Shown here piece by piece: positions 23,901 to 32,928 of a DNA stretch of 64,000 nt. Under the pieces are notes generated by a model. That model had not been told where the DNA came from and made no database searches. It was given only the letters and a program-made list of their open reading frames with translations. The translations under genes were made by a program, and so were the position numbers. The stretch comes from Ridgeia piscesae (lineage: Eukaryota; Annelida; Polychaeta; Sabellida; Siboglinidae), in the NCBI GenBank assembly GCA_025642075.2, contig JAODUO010000058.1, positions 443,501 to 507,500 of the forward strand, in the 5' to 3' direction. Numbering within the stretch: the stretch's first letter is position 1; each line of letters starts with the position of its first letter.

Positions 23901-26900
23901 CACACATATAATAAACACATACAATCACTCACCTCAAACAAAATTTGATTTTTTCTCAAGTTGTTCAGCATTTCAGCCAGCTGGACCTTACATGACCAGC
24001 GTGTCACATGACCAACATCTGTCATTCCAATCACATGACTCAGGACACATGACATGCCCAAAAGGAAACCATTCTGCTAACAGAGGCTGTCAGACACAGG
24101 CAGTAAAAAAAAATGAAAAAGGCCAAGAAACTGAATTGTTGTCAAAATCAGCACTCACGGAAAAAAGACTTGACTGTGGGAACATTCCCAGTGTGGGTGA
24201 GAGTGGTAGTGTTATGTTAAATATGTTTATGCAAATATCTCCTGACTGACCAGTGACCACCCACCACTTCTTGAACTCTCGCTCCCAGTTGATGATGACC
24301 GCAACAGGAAGGACAATCATGACACTCTTGATCTTCTCCGCGTCAAACATCCCTGACAGGAAGGCAATCACCTGGATCGTCTTGCCAAGTCTGTAACACG
24401 CGTCATTACAGACACGACATGTTACATACATGTCACACTCGAAGATAAACTCAGTAATCACTGTCAACCACCAGACATTACAGATATGTATTGCATACGT
24501 TGTGGTCATAGCTTTATGTAGAGACCCGTCCACCCGTCATTTGGACGGGTAAAAATGAATATGGATGGGTAGAAATATGGTGGACGGGTTGTGGATGGGT
24601 AAAAAATGGATCAAACAAAATAAAAAGTTTTCCAAAACCATAGATATTGTTAGTTATGCCTTGAAAGTGAGTAAAAATGGTGTCACATGTGTGTTTGTAG
24701 TCCATTTCAGGTCATCAGACACATTTCAAAGTTTGTAAACTGGCTTAACAGTTACCATCCATGTGTCCACCAAAACATGTGTGACTGGCAATAATGTTAT
24801 TTTGCATAAAGCCCTGGCTGTGGTACATTACATAGTAATACATACACACAAATGACAAATGCATTTCAACACGTTATATTAACAGGCACACTGTGCCTTA
24901 TTGAGTAAACATTAACTTATTAGAGACACTGCAAAGCATTAGAGACACTGCAATGCATTAGAGATGCATGTTACAGACACTGCAATGCATTAGAGACACA
25001 TGTTATCGGCGCTGCAATGCGTTACAGACGCATGTTACAGGCGCTGCAATGCATTAGAGACACATGTTACAGACAATGCAATGCATTAGAGACACATGTT
25101 ATAGGCGCTGCAATGCATTAGAGACGCATGTTACAGGCGCTGCAATGCATTAGAGACACATGTTACAGACAATGCAATGCATTAGAGACACATGTTACAG
25201 ACAATGCAATGCATTAGAGACACATGTTACAGACACTGCAATGCATTAGAGACACATGTTATAAGTGCTGCAATGCATTAGAGACGCATGTTACAGGCGC
25301 TGCAATGCATTAGAGACACATGTTACAGACAATGCAATGCATTAGAGACACATGCTAAAGATGCTGCATTGCATTTGAGACGCATGTTGCTCTTACAGAA
25401 TTTTAAATACCATTCCACATGTATGCAACATAAATGCATAATATTAATAATTACAACAATATTCAAACAAAACACTCTGCAATGCTCATAGACCACACTG
25501 ACTCACAAGAAGTACTCACCCCATGTCGTCTCCCAGGATACCCCCTTTGTGTTTCTTGTAAAGCCCCCACATCCAGAGTACGCCCTCGCGCTGGTAGTCA
25601 TACAACTTGTCTAAGAGGTGCTTGTAGAGGAAGAACCCATCTCCCATGTTTGCCATTGAGTGGTTCTCAGTCTCTCCCTCCGAGATGCCGTCACTTCCCT
25701 CATCGTAGTCTTGAAGGAACGCCTCAAGAAACCAGGATAGTTGCAAAGGAACATACAACTACAGACATGTTTTATTGATAATAAGGCAAACAATTATGTA
25801 TAAATGAAATATGCATAACTTAAACTTTACGAGCCACATATTTATCTGGGTACGCTAAACAAATATCATAACTGTCATTATTTTCTCATCAAAGCAAATA
25901 CAATATGAATATATTATATATACATAATTATATATAAATATATATATATAACAATAAAATACATATTAAACTGTAAAAAGTACCGACATCTTTACATTTA
26001 TTGTTACACCATTGAGCTTGGATCCTGAGGATATTGGCGCGATAGAAGCTATTTATTTATTTTTATTATTATTATTACATACCTCCATTTTTTTAATGCG
26101 ACGAACAAGTTTCTCATTGTTGAATAACAGTAGAGCCTTCTTGTTGAGTTCAAGTGCCTTACTAACAAACCCTTCACGGGCGAGCTGCTTGGCTTTCACC
26201 ACGAGTTTGTTGAAGTTAGCCTTCGGTCCACCAGCAGCCTCGTTAGCCGAAAACATCGTGTTCTGCATGTCTGGATAAATCAGATTAATCAGGATAAAAA
26301 CAAACATTTAAGATTTTTTTGTGCCATTTTTATGGGCAAATAAGGATTTGATTATTATTATAAACTTATCATGTAGAATTTTTCAAGTACTCTAATTTTA
26401 TTTATTTTTATCATGCGACAAATGTACAATTATATAATAGGCCATTGCTATTGGTCTGGACCCAGATGTACACTAAAGGTGCCCAATCAAATTGTTTGCC
26501 TATCACCAATCTAATTCTTTTATGTCCTGATGTGTAATGTGTCAATAGTTTAACTAATATGCACAGAGTTTTATTTTTTAAATGCGTAATTGGTTTTTTA
26601 TTCGTCAAAACATAATCGTCGTTACACCGGGTATATAACTGGCGAAACAATATTCAGCTGTCGACGTCCTATGCTTTTTGGGTCATGTGCTTTTAATACG
26701 AAATCGGCATCATACAGCACAGCACTATCTCTTATACAGGCACGTGTGGTTTATTTATGTCCATTGACCTCTGACATTACCCACAATGCACTGCAACATC
26801 GATCTGAACTCCGAACTGGATTATTAATGTCACCTCAGTTAGGCTGGATAGTTATCCCTTGGGAATACCCCAGAGGCAGACGGGTCGCAGACAGGTCGCC

Positions 26901-27090
26901 TAAATTAATTAAATCGTAATTAGATTGGTAATAGATAACAAATCATATTTTAATTATGGATTGATCCGATACGACAGAGACGATAAATTGGTTTTTGAAC
27001 AGCTTTTTCTGGTCACCAAGTTGGAAACTCACTGACCAACAGAAGCTCGCCATAGAAATGTCAAAAGTTGTTATACGTACCTTCCGCCAT
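3180..27090 (-). CDS. ERCC6L: ERCC6L/PICH-like SNF2 DNA translocase, 14 exons, C-terminus outside window
   Basis: In vertebrates ERCC6L (PICH) is a SNF2-family double-stranded DNA translocase that coats ultrafine anaphase bridges and works with PLK1. I joined exons 27081-27090, 26083-26270, 25520-25722, 24265-24390, 21414-21579, 20284-20412, 17726-17818, 16779-16903, 11335-11440, 9786-9904, 7929-8145, 5420-5533, 4714-4762 and 3180-3369. All junctions are GT/AG and the frame is continuous for 611 codons. Seen: a TPR-like helix pair (about residues 15-66), Walker A DDMGLGKT (131-138), DEGH (237-240), SGTP (265-268), LRRTK near 337, VGGVGLT (533-539) and [11 protein letters not shown] (560-570). 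Signature stretches such as [19 protein letters not shown] and SPYFLRRTK fit ERCC6L better than CSB/ERCC6 or RAD54. The final donor at 3180 and the missing PICH C-terminal region mean the gene continues left of base 1. The introns are bloated by minisatellites. Confidence 0.93.
3375..3626. mobile_element. Probable 252-bp insertion flanked by 17-bp direct repeats
   Basis: AGCTCGGATCATCTGAG occurs at 3358-3374 (exon 14 start plus acceptor) and again at 3627-3643. The sequence between has no homology I know. It contains an inverted repeat TTTGGCGAA / TTCGCCAAA around 3440-3475. The direct repeats look like a target-site duplication across the exon-intron border. Confidence 0.5.
3862..4058. repeat. 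Composite (CCCT)n-(CCGT)n-CCAGGG-(TGAC)n element, copy 2
   Basis: Same order as copy 1, with a longer (CCGT)n run and core CCCCAGGGCTAATTCAATG. It lies in the intron between ERCC6L exons 13 and 14. Confidence 0.9.
4059..4713. other. ERCC6L intron, unique sequence
   Basis: No gene or repeat family recognised apart from short low-complexity tracts. Confidence 0.5.
4714..4762 (-). CDS. ERCC6L: ERCC6L exon 13 (motif V)
   Basis: A 49-nt exon encoding [16 protein letters not shown] plus one base of Tyr. Acceptor TTTCAG, donor ATCT|GTAAGT. It is too short for ORF detection but needed to join the neighbouring exons in frame. Confidence 0.93.
4763..5250. other. ERCC6L intron, unique sequence
   Basis: Nothing recognisable between the exon 13 acceptor and the 22-bp array. 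Confidence 0.5.
5251..5426. repeat. 22-bp minisatellite carrying the exon 12 splice donor
   Basis: Eight copies. On the minus strand each unit reads CAACACAG|GTGAGTTGATGT (final two bases omitted), which is the last 8 bases of exon 12 plus its donor. The two copies furthest from the exon have TGTGTAG in place of TGAGTTG. Confidence 0.95.
5420..5533 (-). CDS. ERCC6L: ERCC6L exon 12
   Basis: 114 nt (38 codons): [19 protein letters not shown] to NVFLLTTQ. It includes the RLDGS and FLLTTQ motifs of lobe 2. Both splice sites are incorporated in tandem arrays: a 56-bp unit at the acceptor and a 22-bp unit at the donor. Confidence 0.95.
5517..7431. repeat. 56-bp minisatellite carrying the exon 12 splice acceptor
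   Basis: About 34 copies. On the minus strand each has a pyrimidine-rich CGTTCTGTTGCCAG acceptor followed by GGTCATTCAATCATCC, the first 16 bases of exon 12. Most substitutions fall at a few positions, for example GATTGAATG / GATTGTATG / GATTCTATG. Confidence 0.97.
7432..7928. other. ERCC6L intron, AT-rich unique sequence
   Basis: No gene recognised between the 56-bp array and the exon 11 donor. Confidence 0.5.
7929..8145 (-). CDS. ERCC6L: ERCC6L exon 11 (motif IV region)
   Basis: 217 nt encoding [19 protein letters not shown], then [20 protein letters not shown] and [16 protein letters not shown] (motif IV). Donor GAAAGG|GTGGGT; acceptor AATGTTGCAG lies four bases from a tandem array. Confidence 0.93.
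8146..9428. repeat. 27-36-bp minisatellite at the exon 11 acceptor
   Basis: About 40 units built from CACAGGTGAGTTCAAT plus CAACCTACAACATTGAACATT or GAATCTAAAACATT variants. The minus strand has repeated AATGTTGTAG and AATGTTTTAG acceptors like the true AATGTTGCAG. The plus strand has repeated perfect CAG|GTGAGT. A block of several hundred bases is duplicated inside (offset about 342). Confidence 0.95.
9786..9904 (-). CDS. ERCC6L: ERCC6L exon 10
   Basis: 119 nt: [30 protein letters not shown], ending VDK plus a split Asp codon. [10 protein letters not shown] is the SNF2 lobe-2 entry motif. Acceptor CACTGCAG, donor AAAGA|GTACTG. Confidence 0.93.
9905..10079. other. ERCC6L intron, start of unique sequence
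   Basis: Sequence just upstream of the exon 10 acceptor, with no element recognised. Confidence 0.4.
10080..10310 (+). mobile_element. Probable LINE 3' UTR remnant
   Basis: AT-rich sequence ending CAATAAAGTCCTTTGAATCTTG, here given only as CAATAAAGTC then TTTGAATCTTG. This is typical of CR1/L2-like LINE tails in invertebrates. No coding part was found on this strand. Confidence 0.4.
10311..11187. other. ERCC6L intron, AT-rich, no recognised gene
   Basis: There are short open frames on both strands (for example 10640-10840 and 10840-11025) without convincing family signatures. Parts may be old LINE sequence. Confidence 0.4.
11188..11334 (-). mobile_element. LINE ORF2 C-terminal remnant, in frame behind exon 9
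   Basis: Translation in the exon 9 frame gives [19 protein letters not shown] then [18 protein letters not shown] and a stop. SFSQR..NDWN.L....V.A.S...FKN is the usual C-terminal tail of CR1/L2/jockey-type LINE ORF2. It starts about ten codons after the exon 9 donor. Confidence 0.75.
11335..11440 (-). CDS. ERCC6L: ERCC6L exon 9
   Basis: 106 nt encoding [18 protein letters not shown] then [17 protein letters not shown]. Acceptor TTGGCAG, donor GAA|GTATGT. The intron directly after the donor stays open in frame and encodes the C-terminal end of a LINE (see the 11188-11334 entry). Confidence 0.9.
11441..11859. other. ERCC6L intron between exon 9 and the 13-bp array
   Basis: Unique-looking sequence with no recognised feature. 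Confidence 0.4.
11860..16212. repeat. 4.35-kb 13-bp minisatellite (AGTGGACCAGWCC)n
   Basis: Roughly 330 units that differ mainly by A or T at one position. Shortened units (extra AGTCC) are common at 12.5-13.2 kb and 15.6-15.9 kb. The right end (16040-16210) changes to an 18-bp form with CCATTCCAGTGGACCACT. Because 13 is not a multiple of 3 and the unit lacks stops, long frames are open on both strands; I do not regard these as genes. Confidence 0.98.
16213..16778. other. ERCC6L intron, unique sequence with short SINE/LINE-tail-like piece
   Basis: About 16345-16380 (CATAGCGCCTATATTC, then AAGCTCACAGGC) resembles similar pieces at 26000 and 44700. The rest is AT-rich and unassigned. Confidence 0.3.
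16779..16903 (-). CDS. ERCC6L: ERCC6L exon 8
   Basis: 125 nt beginning [20 protein letters not shown] and containing [14 protein letters not shown], the conserved end of the first RecA-like lobe. Acceptor ATTTCAG, donor CCAGA|GTATGG. The linker to the next block is shorter than in vertebrate PICH. Confidence 0.92.
16904..17725. other. ERCC6L intron between exons 8 and 7, unique sequence
   Basis: No element recognised. Confidence 0.4.
17726..17818 (-). CDS. ERCC6L: ERCC6L exon 7
   Basis: 93 nt (31 codons): [16 protein letters not shown] then [15 protein letters not shown]. This matches the conserved SNF2 segment after motif III. Acceptor TATTACAG, donor AAA|GTGGGT. Confidence 0.93.
17819..18240. 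other. ERCC6L intron, unique sequence before the 43-bp array
   Basis: No element recognised. Confidence 0.4.
18241..20272. repeat. 43/46-bp minisatellite ending about ten bases from the exon 6 donor
   Basis: About 46 copies; the unit contains TTCTAGAATCAGCTGAACCT, ATTAACTGATCATC and TTCTTGACG. Variants have CCGATC or an extra CTT (46 bp). The last copy, next to exon 6, is diverged (ATCTGCGGAACC). Confidence 0.97.
20284..20412 (-). CDS. ERCC6L: ERCC6L exon 6 (DEGH box and motif III)
   Basis: 129 nt (43 codons) from [15 protein letters not shown] to [13 protein letters not shown]. The Walker B/DEGH box is at residues 237-240 and motif III SGTP at 265-268. Donor AAG|GTACAC; acceptor TGTGACAG. 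Confidence 0.95.
20413..20875. other. ERCC6L intron between exons 6 and 5, first part
   Basis: No gene recognised. The exon 6 acceptor region is partly duplicated (ACATAGTCC at 20405 and 20421). Confidence 0.4.
20876..20934. repeat. (AT)n microsatellite
   Basis: Alternating AT with one GT interruption. Confidence 0.95.
20935..21413. other. ERCC6L intron, unique sequence
   Basis: ATGTATC repeats three times at 20934-20955; otherwise nothing recognised. Confidence 0.4.
21414..21579 (-). CDS. ERCC6L: ERCC6L exon 5
   Basis: 166 nt encoding [20 protein letters not shown] and ending NDGKEFVW. The acceptor GCTGACAG|GGCCCC is the edge of a 31-bp minisatellite whose every unit contains the same acceptor. 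The donor is TCTGG|GTGGGT. Confidence 0.92.
21576..23786. repeat. 31-bp minisatellite carrying the exon 5 splice acceptor
   Basis: About 71 copies. On the minus strand each unit has GTGTCTGCTGACAG|GGCC, which is the real acceptor and first bases of exon 5. A run of rare variants (GCAGAAACTG, TCTAAAATC, CACTGCCTAA) occurs in the same order at 22744 and 23649. Confidence 0.97.
23787..24264. other. ERCC6L intron, unique sequence
   Basis: No element recognised. Confidence 0.4.
24265..24390 (-). CDS. ERCC6L: ERCC6L exon 4 (Walker A lysine, motif Ia)
   Basis: 126 nt. The GG carried from exon 3 plus A gives Gly, then [19 protein letters not shown]. The Walker A lysine is residue 137. The exon ends in EFKKW with the Trp codon split at donor AAGTG|GTGGGT. 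Confidence 0.93.
24391..24913. other. ERCC6L intron, partly low-complexity
   Basis: 24520-24610 has irregular GACGGGT / GGATGGGTA repeats. The rest is unassigned. Confidence 0.4.
24914..25386. repeat. 32-bp minisatellite
   Basis: About 15 copies of a unit containing GCATTAGAGACACATGTTAC and AGACACTGCAAT with several variants. It lies about 130 bases from the exon 3 donor, so it is not directly on a splice site. Confidence 0.95.
25520..25722 (-). CDS. ERCC6L: ERCC6L exon 3 (acidic linker, Q-motif region, start of Walker A)
   Basis: 203 nt encoding residues 67-133 plus two bases of Gly134. An acidic linker ([16 protein letters not shown]) is followed by [20 protein letters not shown] and GGILGDDMG, the start of ATPase motif I. 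The acceptor is an unusual TTTCTTGAG ending, so the 5' edge is slightly less certain than the rest. The donor is ATGGG|GTGAGT. Confidence 0.88.
25723..26082. other. ERCC6L intron between exons 3 and 2
   Basis: AT-rich. 25990-26045 resembles, in reverse, a SINE/LINE-tail-like piece at 44690. It ends in an (ATT)n run at the exon 2 donor. Confidence 0.4.
26083..26270 (-). CDS. ERCC6L: ERCC6L exon 2 (N-terminal TPR-like region)
   Basis: Acceptor TTTATCCAG, donor GAG|GTATGT, 188 nt. It encodes residues 4-66, including [20 protein letters not shown] and [19 protein letters not shown]. This is a helix-turn-helix pair like the N-terminal TPR of PICH, the part that in vertebrates contacts partner proteins. 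Basis: seen in the translation; the family role is known from vertebrates. Confidence 0.85.
26271..27080. other. ERCC6L first intron
   Basis: Unique-looking sequence with no recognised element. Confidence 0.4.
27081..27090 (-). CDS. ERCC6L: ERCC6L coding exon 1 (start codon)
   Basis: ATG at 27088-27090 (minus strand) gives Met-Ala-Glu plus one base, followed by a GTACGT donor. This start was chosen because the extra G restores frame with the next exon (GAC, Asp) and no upstream in-frame exon is needed. The 5' untranslated part lies to the right. Confidence 0.75.
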
Positions 27091-27260
27091 GATCGGTGAT
27101 TCTGATCTGACTGTCAGACAGAATTCAGAATTGCCGCCTAATCGCTTGCTCGGTCACGATAAAAATCACGTGAACGCTATTTCGGGGAGGCTTAATTATT
27201 ATGTTGTGTTATTGCTATTTTCTTTAAGCGTTGCATCTATACTATTTTTAATGACATACT
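27091..27260 (-). promoter_or_regulatory. Probable ERCC6L promoter / 5' UTR region
   Basis: This is the sequence directly upstream of the ERCC6L start codon on the minus strand. It has several CpGs and an E-box-like palindrome TCACGTGA at about 27166. I see no TATA box and no clear CDE/CHR cell-cycle element. The call rests on position only. Confidence 0.4.
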
Positions 27261-27520
27261 AAATACACCGTAACTAATGGCATGATGTAGTTGCACAATG
27301 ACGTGTATTATATTACTTCATGAAATAAGTTGTGATAGTGAAAGAATGCTAGGTCGAACAATCTACGATCCCAAAGCATATATTCCGTGTTTGCCGCTAG
27401 GGCGTTACGATTGATTATCTATGCTCCGCGATGTGGCGCCACTCTTTGTCGCGCACAAGTCATGTTGAGTCAAGTCCCAGTTGTATATAATTATAATAAT
27501 TATTATGCTTCGGTTTTGGC

Positions 27521-27580
<60 letters not shown>

Positions 27581-28964
27581 CAAGCAAATACAGTCGCCAC
27601 CTTGAGGCTTGCCGTGTGTGTAATATGGCCCGTCTCCACAGTTGTACGTCGGCTATGTGTTTGAAGGGGTGTGTGTAGTTTTCAAATGTCTTTTAGGATG
27701 ATGTTTATACCTCAAATGTCCCCGACGAAGACGTTTCTCGGTGGTTAACAGACCATTAGATTATATACTTACATAGTCAAACATGAATTCTCAGATAAAT
27801 ATATGATATATGATCTAATTCATTTATTAAAAAGCATCCCGGACATGATCAAACAAAAGCTTACAACCCAAAGAATACGCGGATTTAAAAACTACGTTAA
27901 ACAACATACATCATCTCAAACTGCTATGAATTTGCATTAAGTAAAAACAGTCGGTTATGTATTGCACGCAGCCACGCACACATATTAACTCACGTGCACT
28001 CACACCCGCACATGTAGGCTTGACATGAATATTGTGAGACATACTTTCGTATATTCAGATTTATAGGATATGTTTGGTTTTCTTCACAAGAAGATTATGT
28101 AATTTATTTGACCAATTTTTATTGGGGAAAAACGGCTCCTCGGTCGTGATTGTGAATAGCATTCACAGAAGGCTCTCCAGACACGACAATGTGTATATTT
28201 ATTTTCTACGCATAACAAGTATCACTTGTTATTAACTAATTTACCACGGGTCTAAACATGAATCGGTAGTACAATGCATTTTTAGTTTACACGCCCCAGT
28301 AAAACAATTCAACTGTCAGTCGCAAGTGTACGTGCTGATTAAGACGAAACTAGATTATCCGGTTGAATTGACCGGTAACAAGGCTTACATCTCCGGCATC
28401 TAATACAAATCCTTCTGAACTCTTAGAAAGACCACACTTATTATCTCAAATGTCTAAGTCTTGAGAATAATTATGATGTTACCAACTTGCACTTTTATAT
28501 CGAGATATGTACCTACAATCTTCCATGAAAGATGACCTCATCAGTAATATATTAACTATTGACCCATTTTCGAAAAACAAAACAAAAAATCAAGTGAATT
28601 TGTTTTCATGTTATTATGCGTCACAGTAGATACAAACAAAATATTTCCCAATATGCGTACATACATGACAGAGGCTGTTGTGGGCCCCCTGGCGGAATGG
28701 CGTTCCATACCAGACGCCCGCTGAATAGCAGACGACAAGTGCTGTTGACATAACGTGTCGTAAAAGGCGGTCTCAACAGGGCAATGTGTGTAACCTTCTG
28801 TCCTGTTCATTCACGGCATACTTTAAGACAGGAACATCACAGAATGAATAGGCGACTTACGTCAGTCGGATGTCGGAATTGGTTGCGAAGGATAAATTTG
28901 CATCCTGATTCCTGAATTAAGAAGTTAGGCCTACTGTGCTAACTTGTTGTGAGTAATTGTAGAG
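27261..28964. other. Intergenic sequence with one (AT)n tract
   Basis: (AT)n at 27522-27579; otherwise AT-rich single-copy-looking DNA without recognised coding or RNA genes. Confidence 0.5.
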
Positions 28965-29075
28965 GTGCGTGTGCGTGTGCGTGTGCGTGTGCGTGTGCGT
29001 GTGCGTGTGCGTGTGCGTGTGCGTGTGCGTGTGCGTGTGCGTGTGCGTGTGCGTGTGCGTGTGCGTGTGCGTGTG
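28965..29075. repeat. (GTGTGC)n hexanucleotide array
   Basis: About 18 near-perfect copies of alternating purine-pyrimidine sequence, a possible Z-DNA former. Confidence 0.95.
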
Positions 29076-30038
29076 GGGTAATACATGTAGGGCAAAATAG
29101 CATATTATGTGAAAAATCTTTTATATGACGGAGTTGAGGAACACATGATATATTATATGAAGCATGTTTATACTGTGGACATTTGTATTTAAGAGTGCAA
29201 CCTTAATTTACTAAAAAGACCTGCAGCTATAACACATGGTGGGTCAATGGACTATCAATATAGTCTATGCATATAAAGTGGCCATCGTTGATCCAATCAA
29301 GTGCGATATTGACAACAAAAGCTGAGCACACTTTTTGTTGTTCAGTAAACTCCACGAGTGGTTAGAGAATCTATTCTCGTGCTATCATCGACTGATTACG
29401 AGTTCGTGTAGCACAAAGACTTCACGTGATATATTGTAGATTATACCTAATAGAATCACATTGCACCTGGTGACTTAGCTACTACTACTGAAGGTGCTTA
29501 CTCCAATCGATTTGTTAAATTCTTTTTGCAAAACACAAACCTACATACTAATCCACCTCAACATGCCACCTCATTTAAATAACCTTTAGTACAGACATAA
29601 TGCATTAATGCTCGATAAGATCAAACACATGTTTCTATATTGACGCAAGTTCACTTCCTTGTACTCACGAAAAAATCACGTGACTGTTGTAGACTGCGGT
29701 TAGAATGTTGACCCAGTGTTTGGTTTGGCAATTTTCCAATTGTAACAAATAGTGTCTGTTCTTTCGGTATTTACAAGAAATGTACGTTTTTTTTTAATTT
29801 AATCTGCTTGGGTATTATAATTGCGCACTGTTCACACGTTACACATTTGGACATCAAAGAACTAGTTTTGCGAAGGGCTAAACCAACTTAATCAGGTTTA
29901 AAGTGTCCGATTTTTCCCAGATGTAATAATAGATAGAAGCATCCAGTCACGCTGCGATTATTCTACGAGGAATATTCGTACACAGATGTCTACCACAGTT
30001 TATAGTCAGGTATTTACTCATACAACTAGATGAAATAG
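29076..30038. other. Intergenic, no recognised gene
   Basis: Unique AT-rich sequence; no convincing ORFs or repeats. Confidence 0.5.
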
Positions 30039-30195
30039 AGTGAACGAACTTGTCCAAGGTTCGACACGGCCGCATGGGGTTCGAACCTGGGTTCTCTTGG
30101 CTGTGGGATCCGACGCTCTGGTAATTTGACTAAACGGCTCCGCGATTCTATGAAACAGCGTTCGTTTAGTATAAACAATAATATACAATTCCAGG
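30039..30195 (-). mobile_element. tRNA-derived SINE head (family A)
   Basis: The minus strand has GGAGCCGTTTAGTCAAATTA near an A-box, then an exact RNA polymerase III B-box, GGTTCGAACCC, then GAACCTTGGACAAGTTCG. The same layout and shared blocks occur at 54690-54830 and 54850-55200. Confidence 0.6.
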
Positions 30196-32431
30196 GTGAC
30201 AGCGGAGCCAATTAAGGCTGTAATTAACCAGTTTGACTATTTTTTCAACCTGAAATATTAAGTAAACTGGTCGCCGTTATCCTCAAAAGAACTATATTAC
30301 TAACAACGGAACTATATTGTTTGACTTGCACGACGTCTTGAATCGTCATGTAATCTGTAGTTTGTAAGCACCCTAGGACAAAGTGCTAAGCTAACGATAT
30401 TCAACACCATTCGACAGTTTGATTTACAGGCGCTTTTATAAGAGGTGAGCCCATGGTTATTGACCCAACTGTGTATAGTTCTGAGAAAACTTGGAGGCAC
30501 GCTGGAGTTGTGCGGGAAGGTAACCATGTTGTTATCAAGAGCCGCGTGTCCCACACCCATGAACTGATACATTTTGAGAATCCCTGTAATCGGGCTAATT
30601 CAATGGTGTGTTATTCAGTCGGTTGTCAAAAGAATTGTAGACATTATCTGTGGCGCAACAGTTGAAGTAGGAGTAATGCTAAAGTGTTAACTTGTTCGAA
30701 TTGCCGAGCCTACGCTCTGAACATAAGTCTACGTCGAATGCGTCATAATTAGTGTTCATTAGACGGCAAAGACGCCATTACTTGCCACCCCCTTTCTCTT
30801 CAAGTTGACTTTTTTATTTGCAATTAAGCGGCCTCATCAAAGCAGCCACACCTTCGGAGAAATAAAATTGCGACGCGATGATGTTCGACACAATGTGAAT
30901 GACTTGAACGCTACAAGGACGACGCCCTCGCAATTAAAATCGCTATGTTAATAGTTGTCTATTACACATTCCACGCCCGTGTCACTCCGATTAGCGCCGC
31001 AAGGGGGAGAGTTCGTGATGCAGCAGACGACAATTAAATATGGTCGCGAGCGTTCACAATAAACCATCGGTGATTTATATAAGCGATTTTGGGTCCCCAA
31101 ATGCCCATGAATGCAGTGTGTGGGTAAATAAATACCTGTGGTTACAGGACATGAGTATGGCTATGGACGATTCATCATTAACTGAAGCAGAACAGAAATA
31201 TAGGGTATATAGGCTAATATATTGGAAGCCCTGTGTGACCGACTGTGCTGTTATTTATAAAATAATTATGGCATTGTTACTCGAACGCATCGATCCAAGT
31301 TAGGATGGTTTTAACAAGATTCACATTTATTATTACTTCACCGACCTATGTCAAAACCACTATAGACTTTACCTACAAATTTGTTTCTATTCCTTGTGTT
31401 TGTGTTTCTGTAAATAGCTGAAAATGGACTATACAACAAAACTGACCCAACATGTCCACGTTAAACTGGACGGATGAGTTAACAGTGTATATATAAACCC
31501 CATCGTCACAATATCAACGAAGTAGAAACGTTCCATCAACGTTACATCAACGTTACAGTAACCTACCCCGCAGCGTGTTAATTAAACGTTCATAAAGCTC
31601 TGACCGCAAGCACGTCGCCATTCCTCACAGAGTAGCGTCACAGTCCGGCTACGCGCCTTCGATTCAGTCGGCTATACACACATTCACTGTACAAGGTGCG
31701 CCGTTTTTACGACACATTGTTGCATAAATTAATGCAATGTTAGAAGATTGTGTGATTCGTTATAGTATGTTTATAGTATGGATAATTTCGAGCCAACCCC
31801 ACTCATCTGTTGGCATGCAACGTTGACGCTTGTCTCCGCCGTTTGTATACAACAACAGAGCACATTATCTAGGAAGCGCGAAGTTTATCTCCCCTGTTTT
31901 GCTTCAGAGTGGGAGGTGCAGCTTATTTTGTATCAACCTCAAGGAGGGTGTAATTGCAAGTTTTTAGTATGAGCTCCACGGGGTGCCAGCGCCGCATTTA
32001 CATTTACCCGGGCATTATGTTTAATCCGGGTGACGCTTACGTTAAGCAAAACCAATGGCGCCAGTTGATCAGGTGGTGATCGATAATATCCAGTAATAAA
32101 ATATGTTTCGCTTGCTGTCGAAACACGAACGTTATAATTAGAATATTATGTAATTTATGGTTTTCAGATTTCAGTATCACAAGAGTGACATCACGTGAGG
32201 TTTGCATGGAGAGGAAACAGCTTTACGCCAAGAAATGTATGTGTGCAGACAGCAAAATTGTTATAATAATTTATATGCGCATCAGTGTCACCCAGATGAA
32301 ACACAACGGCCGGATACTGTAATCGTGACAATACGTGACAGCGCAGGAACATCACCTGGATGAAATTTAACGCTCGGAAAAATGTAAGCTCGTGCCTATG
32401 TATTTTAGAACACTAGGGGTAAATTATTTCT
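30196..32431. other. Intergenic, no recognised gene
   Basis: Short ORFs (for example 30453-30665 and 31040-31303) show no family resemblance. Confidence 0.5.
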
Positions 32432-32928
32432 TACCCGCCCCCTTGGGAAAAAGCCACAGCTGTGTGAATTTTTATGCTTTTCTTAGCCGCCCCCTTGGAA
32501 AAAAGTATGCAGACTATCACGGCTATGTGAATTTTTATGCTTTTCTTAGCCTCCACCTTGGAAAAAGTATGCGGACTGCCACGGCCGTGTGCATTTTTAT
32601 GCTTTTCTTAGCCATCCCTTTGGAAAAAAGGTATGCGGACTGTCATGGCTGTGAGAATTTTTATGCTTTTCTTAGCCATCCCTTTGGAAAAAAAGGTATG
32701 CGGACTGTCATGGCCGTGTGAATTGTTATGCTTTTCTTAGCCATCTCCTTGGAAAAAGTATGCGGACTGCCACGGCCGTGTGAATGTTTATGCTTTTCTT
32801 AGCCATCCCTTTGGAAAAAAAGGTATGCGGACTGTCATGGCTGTGAGAATTTGTATGCTTTTCTTAGCCGCCCCCTTGGAAAAAAGTGTGCGGACTGTCA
32901 CGGCTGTGTGAATCTTTATGCTTTTCTT
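32432..32928. repeat. About 62-bp minisatellite
   Basis: Eight copies containing TTTATGCTTTTCTTAGCC, CCTTGGAAAAAAG and TATGCGGACTGTCATGGC. The A-run length varies between copies. Confidence 0.92.
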
